DNA from: Pyrinomonadaceae bacterium
Lineage (GTDB): Bacteria > Acidobacteriota > Blastocatellia > Pyrinomonadales > Pyrinomonadaceae
Reading direction: 5' to 3'
NCBI GenBank assembly: GCA_026129865.1
Contig: JAHCHG010000017.1
Span: 1-39,987, forward strand
DNA: 39,987 nt
Below, piece by piece: positions 24,157 through 32,188 of the stretch. Position numbers and translations under genes: made by a program. Position 1 is the stretch's first letter. Each line of letters begins with the position of its first letter. The notes under the pieces were generated by a model, which searched no databases, was not told the DNA's origin, and worked only from the letters and a program-made list of their open reading frames with translations.

Positions 24157-27100
24157 ATGAGCCATTGGCAAAAGATAAGAAACCTCGCAAACGACCTCAG
24201 ACGCGAAGTATTCGCGGAAAACTCGATAGATGAAAACGAACTCGTCGAGGCAGAGCGGCTCGTAAATCTCGCCGCCGAACATTTGGGATTAGAACTCATT
24301 CCCGAACACCCCGATTCGATCAATCTTGCAAGCGCGCTTGCGGTTTTAGAAGACGACTGCATTTTTTTCAACAACGGTCTAACTCCCTGGTACAAATGGT
24401 TTTGCGTTGCGCATGAGATCGGGCATTACCGGCTCGAGCATCGCGGAACGCATTGTTCGAGCGATGAGATCGACGGATTCGTTTCCGATTCGGCGGCAAA
24501 TTCCGCGGTTGAAAAGATCGTCGGATACGGTTCGGGCGAGCGCCGCGAACGCGAGGCAAACCTTTTTGCGCTCGAGTTTTTATTGTCGTGCGATTCGTTG
24601 AAAAGAGCTTTTTTCCGCGGCGAAAATGAAACGCGCGGGATCGCCGAAAGGACGGCGCTGCCGTCTGAGATCGCCGCCGTTCAGCTGGCGCGCGCCGTTT
24701 TGGTTCCGGAACCCGAACCCGAAACGAAGGAATCTTTTGACGAAAACCGGACAATTGAACTTGATGAAAGCCAGCGCCGGGCGGCACAGGAAGCGGTTTG
24801 TCCGGCGCTTGTTTCCGCCGGTCCGGGCACGGGAAAAACACGCACGTTGACGGCGCGGATCGCATATTTGATAGAACAAGGCATCGATCCGAAGCGGATT
24901 TTGGCAATGACGTTTTCGAACAAAGCCGCCGAAGAAATGCGCGAACGCATCGCCGCGATCGATGCGCGTGCAGCCGCGGCGATGCAGGTGATGACGTTTC
25001 ATGCTTTCGGGCTCGATCTGCTGCGTGCATTTTGGTCCGAAACCGGACTCGATCCGGATTCGGACCTGATCGAAACGATCGACGCTTTTCTTCTTCTCGA
25101 AAACGGTCTGAACGACTTATCGCTCGACCATTACGAGGTTCTGCACGACCCTTCGGCGAATTTTTCGGCAATCCTGGGCGCCATCTCGCGTGCTAAAGAC
25201 GAACTTTGCACACCGCCGGAATATCGCAAACTCGGCGAAGAAATGCTTGCGAAATCCAAGCTCGAAGACGATGAAGATCTAAAGAAAAAAGCCGAAAAAG
25301 TGCTCGAAACCGCGCGGGTTTATGAGTTTTATCAAGCTCATCTCGAACAGGAGAAATTGCTGGATTTCGGCGATCTCATTCACCGCAGCGTAAAGCTTCT
25401 TCGCGAGCACGAACAAGTAAGATCCGAGGTTCAGGCGCGTTACGATGCGATACTCGTCGACGAATTTCAAGACGTGAACCGCGCCTGCGGAATTTTGCTG
25501 AAAGAGATCGCCGGAAGCGGTAAAACGCTCTGGGCGGTCGGCGATCTTCGCCAATCGATCTATCGCTGGCGCGGCGCATCGCCCGCAAATATGCGGCTTT
25601 TCGAACAAGATTTTCCGGGTGCGCAAAGGATCTCGCTTGAAACCAATTACCGTTCGAACAATGAGATCGTGGAGCTTTTCGCAAATTTCGCGTCAACAAT
25701 GCGTGCTTCCGGCGGCGACGGGTTTTCGGATTGGAACGCGCATCGCGGATCAAATTCCGATCCGGTTCGTCCCGCCGTCACACTTGAGGTTGCCGACACA
25801 ACGGACACCGAGATCGCGCGAATCGCGGAACATGTTCAGGTACATAGAAATAACGGCGTAAAATTTAAGGAAATGGCGGTCATTTGCCGCACCCGTCCGC
25901 AGCTCGACCAAGCCGCGGCGGGTTTGACCGCGGCGGGCGTTCCGGTCTTTTATCTCGGAGAACTTTTTTCACGCAGCGAGGTTCGCGACCTGCTTTCTCT
26001 GCTCGATCTGCGATCTTCCAAAGACGGGCATTCGCTCCATCGCGTTGCGCGGTTTTCGGAATATTCGATCCCGGAAGAAGATGTTCACCGCGTCATTGAA
26101 CATCAGCGGCAGAACGAAAAAACTCTTGCCGGAGCTGCCGGCGACGAGACCCTTTTGGATAACATCTCCGCGACGGGTCGCCCCAAACTTGAAAAGCTTG
26201 CGAAGCATCTTTCCCGTCATTCATCCGATGTTTCGGCATGGACATTTTTGGCAGATCATCTGTTTTTTGAAAGCGGCTATTTGAGAAATTTTTTCAAGCA
26301 TAATGATGTTGAAGAACTTTCAAAAAGACTTGCGATCTATCAATTTTTGAAGTTCGCGCAAAACGCCGAAGAACGGTTTTCGGAAAGAGAAGATCCGACT
26401 GCTGCGTTTCTTTCGCATGTTCGACTTCTGGCAAATTTTAATGAAGACAAAAACTTTTCCCAGCTTCCGTCCGAAGCCGAATCGCTAGATGCAGTTCGTC
26501 TGCTGACTATTCACGGAGCAAAGGGCTTGGAATTTCCCGTGGTTTTCCTGCCGTCGCTTTCGGTGAGCAAAATGCCGCTCAGCCGGCGCGGCGATACGTG
26601 TCCGGTTCCGGACGGAATGATCGAAGGCGAGGAAGATTTTCATTTCGAAGAAGAGGAATGTTTGTTTTTCGTCGCAATGTCGCGGGCGCGCGACCATCTG
26701 CATCTTTCGCGAGCGCAGAAATACGGTGCGTCCACGCGCAGAGAGTCCGAATTTCTTGAAAGATTAACCGATTTTTTGCCGCCGGTGCGCGAACTTGTCG
26801 CCGATGAAATGCAGTATTCCGATCGTCCTGCGGCGATCGACGTGCCGGCGAAAGATCTCTTTTTCACGCACGAGATCGAACGCTATCAGCGCTGCCCGCG
26901 CGATTATTATTACACTCATGTTTTAGGCTTAAAACGCGACGGCGAACGGTCCATTTATCAAAAATTTCACACCGCGGTTTATCAAACGATCGGCGAGATG
27001 AACCGCAGTCTTCGCGTTGAAAAAACTGCGATGAGTGAAGACGCCGCGCTTGCGAAACTCGATGAAAACTGGGAAGCCGCCGAGATCGGCGATCACCCAT

Positions 27101-27570
27101 ACGCGCCGGTTTACCGCCAAAAAGCCGACGAATTGATTCGCCGCGCGCGAAAGCTTTTATCGGAAGACCGCGCGGGAAATTCGGTTCTAAATTCCGGCAT
27201 CGATATCGATCTCGAAAACGGATCGGTGCGCGTGTTGCTTGATTCCGTCGAATTCGAAGGCGAAACCGGCGCGGTCATCCGCAAGTTCAAAACCGGCAAA
27301 ACGCCTTCAAAGACCGATCCTTCCGATTCGGAAGTGCTCGCCTCGATCGGCATTTCGGCAAAATTTCCGGGAAAAACGGCAAAGATCGTTCGAAACTATC
27401 TCGGCGACGAAACCGAACATGAGATCAAGATAACCGACCGCGTCGCTTCAAACCGGCTGAAAAAATACGAATCAGCGATCGACGCCATCAAAAGCGGAAA
27501 TTTCGAGCCGAAACCCTCCGCCGACTGCCCGCGCTGTCCGCATTATTTTATCTGTTCAGACGGTTCGTGA
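24157..27570 (+). CDS. IrrE/ImmA protease-UvrD helicase-RecB/Cas4-like fusion
   Basis: The 1137-residue product joins three domains. Residues 1-185 form an ImmA/IrrE metalloprotease with HEIGH at 86-90 and the third-ligand region EREANLFALE at 131-140. Residues 195-870 form an SF1A UvrD/PcrA-like helicase: Walker A GPGTGKT (222-228), DEFQD (435-439), VGDLRQSIYRWRGA (461-474), ETNYRS (495-500), TIHGAKGLEFP (784-794), VAMSRARDHL (839-848). Residues 900-1137 resemble the RecB/Cas4-like nuclease fold with four cysteines (913, 1124, 1127, 1133) suited to an iron-sulfur cluster, and His938 and Asp1029. The expected DxKTG motif reads KFKTG (1043-1047), so the nuclease may be inactive. The start lacks a strong ribosome binding site. 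Confidence 0.9.
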   Translation: MSHWQKIRNLANDLRREVFAENSIDENELVEAERLVNLAAEHLGLELIPEHPDSINLASALAVLEDDCIFFNNGLTPWYKWFCVAHEIGHYRLEHRGTHCSSDEIDGFVSDSAANSAVEKIVGYGSGERREREANLFALEFLLSCDSLKRAFFRGENETRGIAERTALPSEIAAVQLARAVLVPEPEPETKESFDENRTIELDESQRRAAQEAVCPALVSAGPGTGKTRTLTARIAYLIEQGIDPKRILAMTFSNKAAEEMRERIAAIDARAAAAMQVMTFHAFGLDLLRAFWSETGLDPDSDLIETIDAFLLLENGLNDLSLDHYEVLHDPSANFSAILGAISRAKDELCTPPEYRKLGEEMLAKSKLEDDEDLKKKAEKVLETARVYEFYQAHLEQEKLLDFGDLIHRSVKLLREHEQVRSEVQARYDAILVDEFQDVNRACGILLKEIAGSGKTLWAVGDLRQSIYRWRGASPANMRLFEQDFPGAQRISLETNYRSNNEIVELFANFASTMRASGGDGFSDWNAHRGSNSDPVRPAVTLEVADTTDTEIARIAEHVQVHRNNGVKFKEMAVICRTRPQLDQAAAGLTAAGVPVFYLGELFSRSEVRDLLSLLDLRSSKDGHSLHRVARFSEYSIPEEDVHRVIEHQRQNEKTLAGAAGDETLLDNISATGRPKLEKLAKHLSRHSSDVSAWTFLADHLFFESGYLRNFFKHNDVEELSKRLAIYQFLKFAQNAEERFSEREDPTAAFLSHVRLLANFNEDKNFSQLPSEAESLDAVRLLTIHGAKGLEFPVVFLPSLSVSKMPLSRRGDTCPVPDGMIEGEEDFHFEEEECLFFVAMSRARDHLHLSRAQKYGASTRRESEFLERLTDFLPPVRELVADEMQYSDRPAAIDVPAKDLFFTHEIERYQRCPRDYYYTHVLGLKRDGERSIYQKFHTAVYQTIGEMNRSLRVEKTAMSEDAALAKLDENWEAAEIGDHPYAPVYRQKADELIRRARKLLSEDRAGNSVLNSGIDIDLENGSVRVLLDSVEFEGETGAVIRKFKTGKTPSKTDPSDSEVLASIGISAKFPGKTAKIVRNYLGDETEHEIKITDRVASNRLKKYESAIDAIKSGNFEPKPSADCPRCPHYFICSDGS

Positions 27571-27577
27571 ATTTCTT

Positions 27578-28129
27578 CTAGGGTTTTCGTAGCATTTTCA
27601 GAACCTTTTGACCGCGCGGCGAGAGTTTATAGCCGGGGCGGAGCGATTCGGTTAAGCCGATGGCTTTTAGGCGGCGGACTTTTGCTTTGAATTTCAGTTT
27701 GTCGAGATCGACGGAATCGGCGAGGATCTGGGCGTGAATGTTCGGCTGGTCATGGATCAACTGCAGAAAATCCATACACCAATCGCCCATTTTTCTGAGT
27801 TTTTCGCAGCAGTTTTCAATATCTTTTCTGTCAAGATTTTCGCGCAGCGCGATGCGCGGGTCTTCGCCTTTATAGGCAACGGTTATCCTGTAAAAATCGC
27901 CCTCGCGGTCGGTCTCGCAGAGTTCTTCGAACGATTTCAAACCGGCATTTTTCAGATCCTTTTTCGTCACCTTTTCGCGGTCGATCTTCTCAACCCGCAA
28001 AATATCCAAAACACCTTTTCGCGTTTTCAGAGTTCCGCCGGTCTTTACCGTCGGACGTTTCCAGACGCGAAACACGACGAAGATCTCGCCGTCGATGATC
28101 GCGTCAAGTGTTTTGTTATTTAGGAGCAT
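27578..28129 (-). CDS. ASCH-like domain protein with C-terminal winged helix
   Basis: The 183-residue product from MLLNNKTLDAIIDGEIFVVF has the ASCH/PUA-like pattern G-E-x4-R (DGEIFVVFR), suggesting RNA or nucleotide binding. The C-terminal part (LDKLKFKAKVRRLKAIGLTE, GYKLSPRGQKVLKMLRK) looks like a winged helix. A GTG start at 28156 lies inside a palindromic repeat, so I prefer the ATG at 28129, though no Shine-Dalgarno is visible. It is convergent with the helicase fusion, seven bases away. A role with that cassette is unproven. Confidence 0.65.
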   Translation of the reverse strand: MLLNNKTLDAIIDGEIFVVFRVWKRPTVKTGGTLKTRKGVLDILRVEKIDREKVTKKDLKNAGLKSFEELCETDREGDFYRITVAYKGEDPRIALRENLDRKDIENCCEKLRKMGDWCMDFLQLIHDQPNIHAQILADSVDLDKLKFKAKVRRLKAIGLTESLRPGYKLSPRGQKVLKMLRKP

Positions 28130-28140
28130 AGTTTGTTTTG

Positions 28141-28257
28141 GTGCAGAAACGCGCACGAAGTACGCGTGTTACTGCGTTTGCAAACAAAGAATCGCGAATG
28201 TTGTTTGCGAGCTGTGCGACTAAGAAAAACACGCTTACTCCGTGCGCGTTTCTGCAG
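28141..28257. repeat. MITE/REP-like hairpin element
   Basis: The arms at 28143-28170 and 28228-28255 (both starting GCAGAAACGCGCACG when read inward) are inverted repeats of 28 bp with two mismatches. A second, inner inverted pair (TGCAAACAA and TTGTTTGCG) continues the fold. It lies between the ASCH gene start and the stop codon of the split glyoxalase, ending one base from that stop. Confidence 0.85.
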
Positions 28258-28258
28258 G

Positions 28259-28362
28259 TTAGACTCGCTCGTTAAAGCTCAAACGGTTCTTGAAAGGGTC
28301 TAAAATTTCCATTTCAATCGTTCCAAAGCCCGAATCGCAAATTCCCGGTTTGTAATATTTAT
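28259..28362 (-). pseudogene. 3' fragment of split glyoxalase gene
   Basis: Read from the target duplication, this fragment encodes YYKPGICDSGFG, TIEMEILDPFKNRLSF and NERV before TAA at 28261-28259. It is the missing C-terminus of the glyoxalase at 31084-31351, including the DPFKNRLSF motif typical of bleomycin-resistance/glyoxalase proteins. The two parts join in frame when one copy of the 9-bp duplication is kept, giving 120 residues. The insertion at 28363-31083 separates them. Confidence 0.9.
28354..28362. repeat. Target site duplication, left copy
   Basis: AATATTTAT directly abuts the left inverted end of the insertion. An identical copy abuts the right end at 31084-31092. Only one copy is needed to rebuild the glyoxalase frame, so the second was made by insertion. 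Confidence 0.9.
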
Positions 28363-28386
28363 GGCTTTGCACCTAAATCCTGATTT
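28363..28386. repeat. Left terminal inverted repeat
   Basis: The sequence begins GGCTTTGCAC and continues with TAAA after one mismatch; it matches the right end at 19 of 24 positions. Just inside, CTAAAT (28373-28378) and ATTTAG (28391-28396) form an inverted pair, followed by GTTC/GAAC at 28396-28411. Confidence 0.85.
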
Positions 28387-28418
28387 GAACATTTAGTTCT
28401 TAAAGTTGAACATAAAGG

Positions 28419-30602
28419 CTAGACATAAAATGTCGAATCATTAAAAAGGTTTTTCATTTCATCTCTGGCTTGCGCTCGCAAGTTTATTTTTTGCTTAATA
28501 TCTTTTGAGATTTTTTCGCGCATTTCAACGTGTTTTGGAATAGGTATAACGACTTCGCTCAAACGGTCGCCGATTGTGGAAAGCGTTGCTTGCACGAATG
28601 TTTTTTCATCAATTTGTTTCCTGACAATCGGAATATGCAAAAGATAGAGCAACAGATACGGGTCAAGTTGTTCTTTGTCTAAAGACCGAATAATTAAAAA
28701 ATGGCTTTGGACAAGCATTTTAAGATCGTATTTTGTTAGCAGAAAAGTTTCGCCGATTCGGTATGTGCCGTCTTTAACAAACAAAATGTCGCCTTCGCGT
28801 AATTTTTGTTTGTCTTTGTATTTTAAATAGGTTAATACGCTCACATTTTGAACGGCATAATTTCTGGTTTCCCATGCGCCGACATCGGAGGTTCTAAGAA
28901 ACGGAATTTTCTCATAAATGTCATATTCTTGACTGCCAACGGTCGTGCCTGCGCCTTTAACAGATAGAAGTTTTTCGGTAGTTAATTGTCTGATAGTTTT
29001 TAGCTCAAACTTACCGGATTGTTCCATCTTTTCTAACTCTTTAGATGTTTCGGGGTCGTAATATCGCGGGATTAAAATATCATTTTTCAAGGATTGCTCA
29101 TACAAAGTAAATCCGAGCCGATCATAATCTTTAATTACTCTGCTTGGGTAACTTTTGTAAATCTCCGAAACCTTTGAAAATTCTTCTTCAATCGTTTTAA
29201 TCTCGCCGCCGTCAATATAGGTTTCATTACCGCGTGGGTCGTGTCCGCATTTTTCTACGACGCTCATCATAATCGGATAATTCTTTTGTTTGGTCTTTCC
29301 CCACTTTTTAAGAATTAAAACGCTTGTTTTTGTATGCGTGTGGGGCATAAACGTATTGTGAGAGCAATCAATAACTGCAATGATTTCCGCTTTGTCTTTT
29401 ATCCATTGCCGAATATAACCGTCAGTCGGGTTTCCGAAAATACCATCAGGTAAAACAATAGCCATTCTTCCGCCGTCCTCAAGCAATTTAAGACATAGCT
29501 CAATAAACAGAATTTGCGGTTCGGTTTCTTTCGTCTTACAAGTTTTTACCCAAACATCATTTTCTTTATCACGTTTCCATTTATACCCTAAATCATACTG
29601 CTTTAAAATGTGCTTATGCTTGACTTTAATTTTACTTCCGAACGGCGGATTCGATAAAATCACATCGTATTTTTTGAGTTTTTGTCCGTTTGTGGTCAAA
29701 GTTGATCTAGCCGCATCTTCCCATTCGTCGGGGCTTTTCAAGCTGTCCGCTTTTACAATATTGCTTCTTCCATCGCCAATAATTGACATATAAGCCTTGC
29801 AAATTTTAACGAGATCAATTTCTTTATCAATACCGAAAAAGTTTCTTTGCGCGGTTTCTTTTTTATGTCTTTCCAGATGTTCGCCTTTATATTTCGGGCT
29901 GTTATCCATTATTTCCCAGATATGTTCTAAGGCGTAAATCAAAAATCCGCCGCTTCCGCAAGCAGGGTCTAAAATTTTCTCGTCAGGTTGTGGATTGACG
30001 ATTTCAACCGCCATTTTAACGACAGGGCGTGGCGTGAAAAACTCGCCTTTTTCACCTGCAAATTGTCTTTCGGCAAAAATTTCAAAAGCGTCGCCGACAA
30101 CATCTTTATCTGTTTTGGTAAGACTATATTTCTCTAATTCGCCGACAATATAAACAATAGATTTCGGGTCTAAAACAATTTCTTCGTGGGTTTCAAATAA
30201 ACCGTCATTAGAAAAATAATGTCTGACTTGTTTCCAAAGTTCTACGATATTGGCTTTTACTTGTTCGGGTTTGTCATCGAAACCAATCTTAAATTTCGGC
30301 GGCTTATCTCTGTCATAAAGTTCATCGAAAATCTTACAAAAAAGGAGCCTCACCATCTCACTTCCGAGTTTTTCTTTTCTTGAGATATTCGTATTTGAGT
30401 AAAGCGTGTAAAAAATCCGTCTAAAAATCGGTTTGAGGTTTTTAACAGGTTTCAGGCTATCTTTGGTAATTCGCCCTATATCTTCAAAACTTTCGCCGTT
30501 GCTTGGAATTTGAAAAATGTAATCTTGTTTTAATTCACCTGTTTTGGGATTTCGATAAATGTATTCAATTTCCGCGCCGTTTGTCCAAATCCCCAAAGGC
30601 AA
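28419..30602 (-). CDS. N6-adenine methyltransferase with half-specificity domain
   Basis: The 727-residue frame, read from a TTG, encodes a HsdM-like methyltransferase with LDPACGSGGF (211-220) and NPPF (318-321), preceded by a helical region (FRRIFYTLYSNTNISRKEKL). Residues about 500-727 form a single HsdS-type target-recognition domain with a C-terminal helix. In families of this kind the nuclease domain is fused in front. Here it lies in another frame (30530-30946). A missing base near 30600-30612 would join them as SYMSATCCPLGIWTNG. Methylation could persist if translation begins at this TTG; otherwise the gene is broken. Confidence 0.85.
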   Translation of the reverse strand: MPLGIWTNGAEIEYIYRNPKTGELKQDYIFQIPSNGESFEDIGRITKDSLKPVKNLKPIFRRIFYTLYSNTNISRKEKLGSEMVRLLFCKIFDELYDRDKPPKFKIGFDDKPEQVKANIVELWKQVRHYFSNDGLFETHEEIVLDPKSIVYIVGELEKYSLTKTDKDVVGDAFEIFAERQFAGEKGEFFTPRPVVKMAVEIVNPQPDEKILDPACGSGGFLIYALEHIWEIMDNSPKYKGEHLERHKKETAQRNFFGIDKEIDLVKICKAYMSIIGDGRSNIVKADSLKSPDEWEDAARSTLTTNGQKLKKYDVILSNPPFGSKIKVKHKHILKQYDLGYKWKRDKENDVWVKTCKTKETEPQILFIELCLKLLEDGGRMAIVLPDGIFGNPTDGYIRQWIKDKAEIIAVIDCSHNTFMPHTHTKTSVLILKKWGKTKQKNYPIMMSVVEKCGHDPRGNETYIDGGEIKTIEEEFSKVSEIYKSYPSRVIKDYDRLGFTLYEQSLKNDILIPRYYDPETSKELEKMEQSGKFELKTIRQLTTEKLLSVKGAGTTVGSQEYDIYEKIPFLRTSDVGAWETRNYAVQNVSVLTYLKYKDKQKLREGDILFVKDGTYRIGETFLLTKYDLKMLVQSHFLIIRSLDKEQLDPYLLLYLLHIPIVRKQIDEKTFVQATLSTIGDRLSEVVIPIPKHVEMREKISKDIKQKINLRAQARDEMKNLFNDSTFYV

Positions 30603-30946
30603 CAGGTGGCGGACATATAACTCATTAGTTGCCGGATACCGTCTTTTTTGTTAGGTCGCTTGGTTTCTACAATGCCGAGAATGTCATTGCTTTGATCGCG
30701 CTTCGTTGAATTAGTAGTTTTGTAAATTACAATATCCGCCGCTTCATTTTTATTTTTTTTACTACTTGCTTCACCCCGTTGAATCGGGACTTCAATATCT
30801 ATTTGATCGTAAGAATAACCGTAGTTTTCGTGTAGAATGACTTCATATTCCTGTCTAACATTTTCTTCCGGTTTTCGAATATCAACGGGTTTTCCCGTTG
30901 CTTTGTCAAGAATATAACCGTCTTTTAATGTAAGTGTAACATCCAT
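30530..30946 (-). pseudogene. N-terminal HsdR_N-like nuclease domain, frameshifted
   Basis: From the ATG at 30946, preceded by AGGAT, the first about 113 residues resemble the N-terminal nuclease domain of type I R subunits. They include EENVRQEYEVILHENYGYS, ADIVIYKT with Asp71, and GIVETKRPNK with Glu94-Thr-Lys96, the PD-(D/E)XK set. The ending CCLWGFGQTARKLNT is a frameshifted reading of what should be PLGIWTNG. The domain therefore probably lost its link to the methyltransferase. Confidence 0.82.
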
Positions 30947-31042
30947 TGGCAATATCCTAACATTTTGTGCCTAACCCGCACAAACTGCCTAATTAAAGCC
31001 TGAATTCCGCAAAAAGATTTGAACACAAAGTGTTTAAGGTTC

Positions 31043-31076
31043 CACATAAAGTCTGGGGAAAACTAGACTTTATGTG
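31043..31076. repeat. Subterminal hairpin at right end of the element
   Basis: CACATAAAGTCT (31043-31054) and AGACTTTATGTG (31065-31076) form a perfect 12-bp stem with a 10-base loop, overlapping the right terminal repeat. A related, looser ACATAAAG/CTAGAC arrangement occurs near the left end at 28411-28433. It may be a recognition or protection structure for transposition. Confidence 0.75.
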
Positions 31077-31083
31077 CAAAGCC
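31060..31083. repeat. Right terminal inverted repeat
   Basis: This end finishes in GTGCAAAGCC, the exact inverse of the left GGCTTTGCAC, and is directly followed by the duplication AATATTTAT at 31084-31092. Confidence 0.85.
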
Positions 31084-31351
31084 AATATTTATAATCCTTT
31101 GCGGCGAGCCGCGCGTAATATTCGCGCAGACCGTTCATCTCAAGATAAATGGCGGCGCAGGGCGTGGCGTCGCCGCTGTGTTCGCTCAGATGGAGAATGA
31201 AATTGCCGAGCCTGACGCCCATATAAAGCGGCATATTCTCGGCAAATCGATGCTCGAACTCCAATTCGAATTCGAGAAAATCCAGATAAAATTCTCTTGC
31301 CCGAACCTCGTCAAAGATGCGAAATATCGGCGTTATCTGAGTAAAGTTCAT
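31084..31351 (-). pseudogene. 5' fragment of split glyoxalase gene
   Basis: From ATG 31351 the frame encodes MNFTQITPIFRIFDEVRARE, FYLDFLEFELEFEHRFAEN, PLYMGVRLGNFILHLSEHSG and DATPCAAIYLEMNGLREYYA, a bleomycin-resistance/glyoxalase-superfamily protein. It then enters the insertion after KDYKY and stops in WLCT. The missing C-terminus is at 28259-28362. The gene sits 24 bp after an SRPBCC gene in the same direction, probably one operon before the break. Confidence 0.9.
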
Positions 31352-31375
31352 TTTTCATGACCTTGTCCGGGCGAA

Positions 31376-31813
31376 TTAACTTTCCGAAAGCCGTTTTACG
31401 ATCCCGAGCGCCTGCGGCATTTTTTCGTTCATAAAATCCACGAAAGATGCGACCGCATCTACCTCAACATAAAGTTCCGTTCCGCCGTTATTCTCCGTCA
31501 AACGATACGTTTCATGCGCATTCGCCCAGCCGGAAAGATCGCCTTCAAAAGGAACGTCTTTGCCGTCTTTGAACATGCCGAGATGCTTAAACGACATAAA
31601 TTCGTCTGGCGTCAGGGCGTCGATCTCGCTGTACATGCCGTTGTTATTGCCGTCGTGAAATTCAACACGGCTCCCGAGCTTCCAATCGGAACTTGCATGC
31701 GATTGCTCGGAAAAAGGCTTCGTCCATTGACGATAGGTTTCGTCATTCCAAAGGGTCTGCCAAACTTTTTCGCGCGGCGCGTCGATCTGTTCTGTGTATT
31801 TCAGTTTTTCCAT
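31376..31813 (-). CDS. SRPBCC/AHSA1-like protein
   Basis: The 145-residue product starts at MEKLKYTEQIDAPREKVWQT, preceded by AGGAGTAGG. It continues LWNDETYRQWTKPFSEQSHA and ends with a helix SFVDFMNEKMPQALGIVKRL, the AHSA1/polyketide-cyclase-like pattern. It heads the interrupted glyoxalase operon. Ligand unknown. Confidence 0.87.
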   Translation of the reverse strand: MEKLKYTEQIDAPREKVWQTLWNDETYRQWTKPFSEQSHASSDWKLGSRVEFHDGNNNGMYSEIDALTPDEFMSFKHLGMFKDGKDVPFEGDLSGWANAHETYRLTENNGGTELYVEVDAVASFVDFMNEKMPQALGIVKRLSES

Positions 31814-31888
31814 GTTCCTACTCCTCAATTTTAAGGCGCTTTAAACGATCGATCGAATTCTCCGCATGAACCGTGATCGCAAATTGTT

Positions 31889-32188
31889 CTATTTATTCAA
31901 TCGATTACCAATATCCATCCGCTCATGTAAAACTCTGACAACTTCAATTTCGGACGAACTCGTTTTTCTTAAGAAGATCAGATGAGATTTTACTTTTGAA
32001 TATCGATAGCCCGGTCGAACATGTCCGAAATCAGCAGCTGATTCGAAATATTTTGCGGCAAATTCTATCTCGTCAAAGATCAGGTTGTAATAGCGGTCGG
32101 CTTGTTCAACGGACCAATTCCGGGCGGTATAGATCCAAATTCCATCGATATCTTCGACGGCTTTTTTGCTGATCACGAAACCCGGCAT
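31889..32188 (-). CDS. parE: ParE/RelE-family toxin
   Basis: The 99-residue product has the ParE pattern: FVISKKAVEDIDGIWIYTAR, WSVEQADRYYNLIFDEIE, GHVRPGYRYSKVKSHLIFLR and VVRVLHERMDIG. ParE toxins usually inhibit DNA gyrase, while some relatives are ribosome-dependent nucleases; the target is not proved. Its ATG overlaps the antitoxin stop (TAATG). Confidence 0.88.
   Translation of the reverse strand: MPGFVISKKAVEDIDGIWIYTARNWSVEQADRYYNLIFDEIEFAAKYFESAADFGHVRPGYRYSKVKSHLIFLRKTSSSEIEVVRVLHERMDIGNRLNK

Larger units (their letters stand above)
28363..31083 (-). mobile_element. Transposon-like unit carrying an R-M gene
   Basis: The 2,721-bp segment begins GGCTTTGCAC and ends with its exact inverse, GTGCAAAGCC. 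Over the first 24 bases the ends match at 19. It is flanked by the 9-bp duplication AATATTTAT and disrupts a glyoxalase gene. Its only content is the restriction-modification gene. It is visibly more A+T-rich than its neighbours, so recent transfer is likely. Both ends have subterminal hairpins. No transposase is encoded, so it would need one in trans, or has lost its own. The transposase family cannot be named from the ends alone. Confidence 0.9.

Noticed and set aside
30595..30615. Programmed frameshift in the R-M gene
   Set aside because: No slippery heptamer or long homopolymer is visible at the junction; a simple indel is more likely.
28363..31083. Assignment of the element to a named insertion-sequence family
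   Set aside because: Several DDE families have GGC-starting ends and 8-9-bp duplications; without a transposase the family cannot be chosen.
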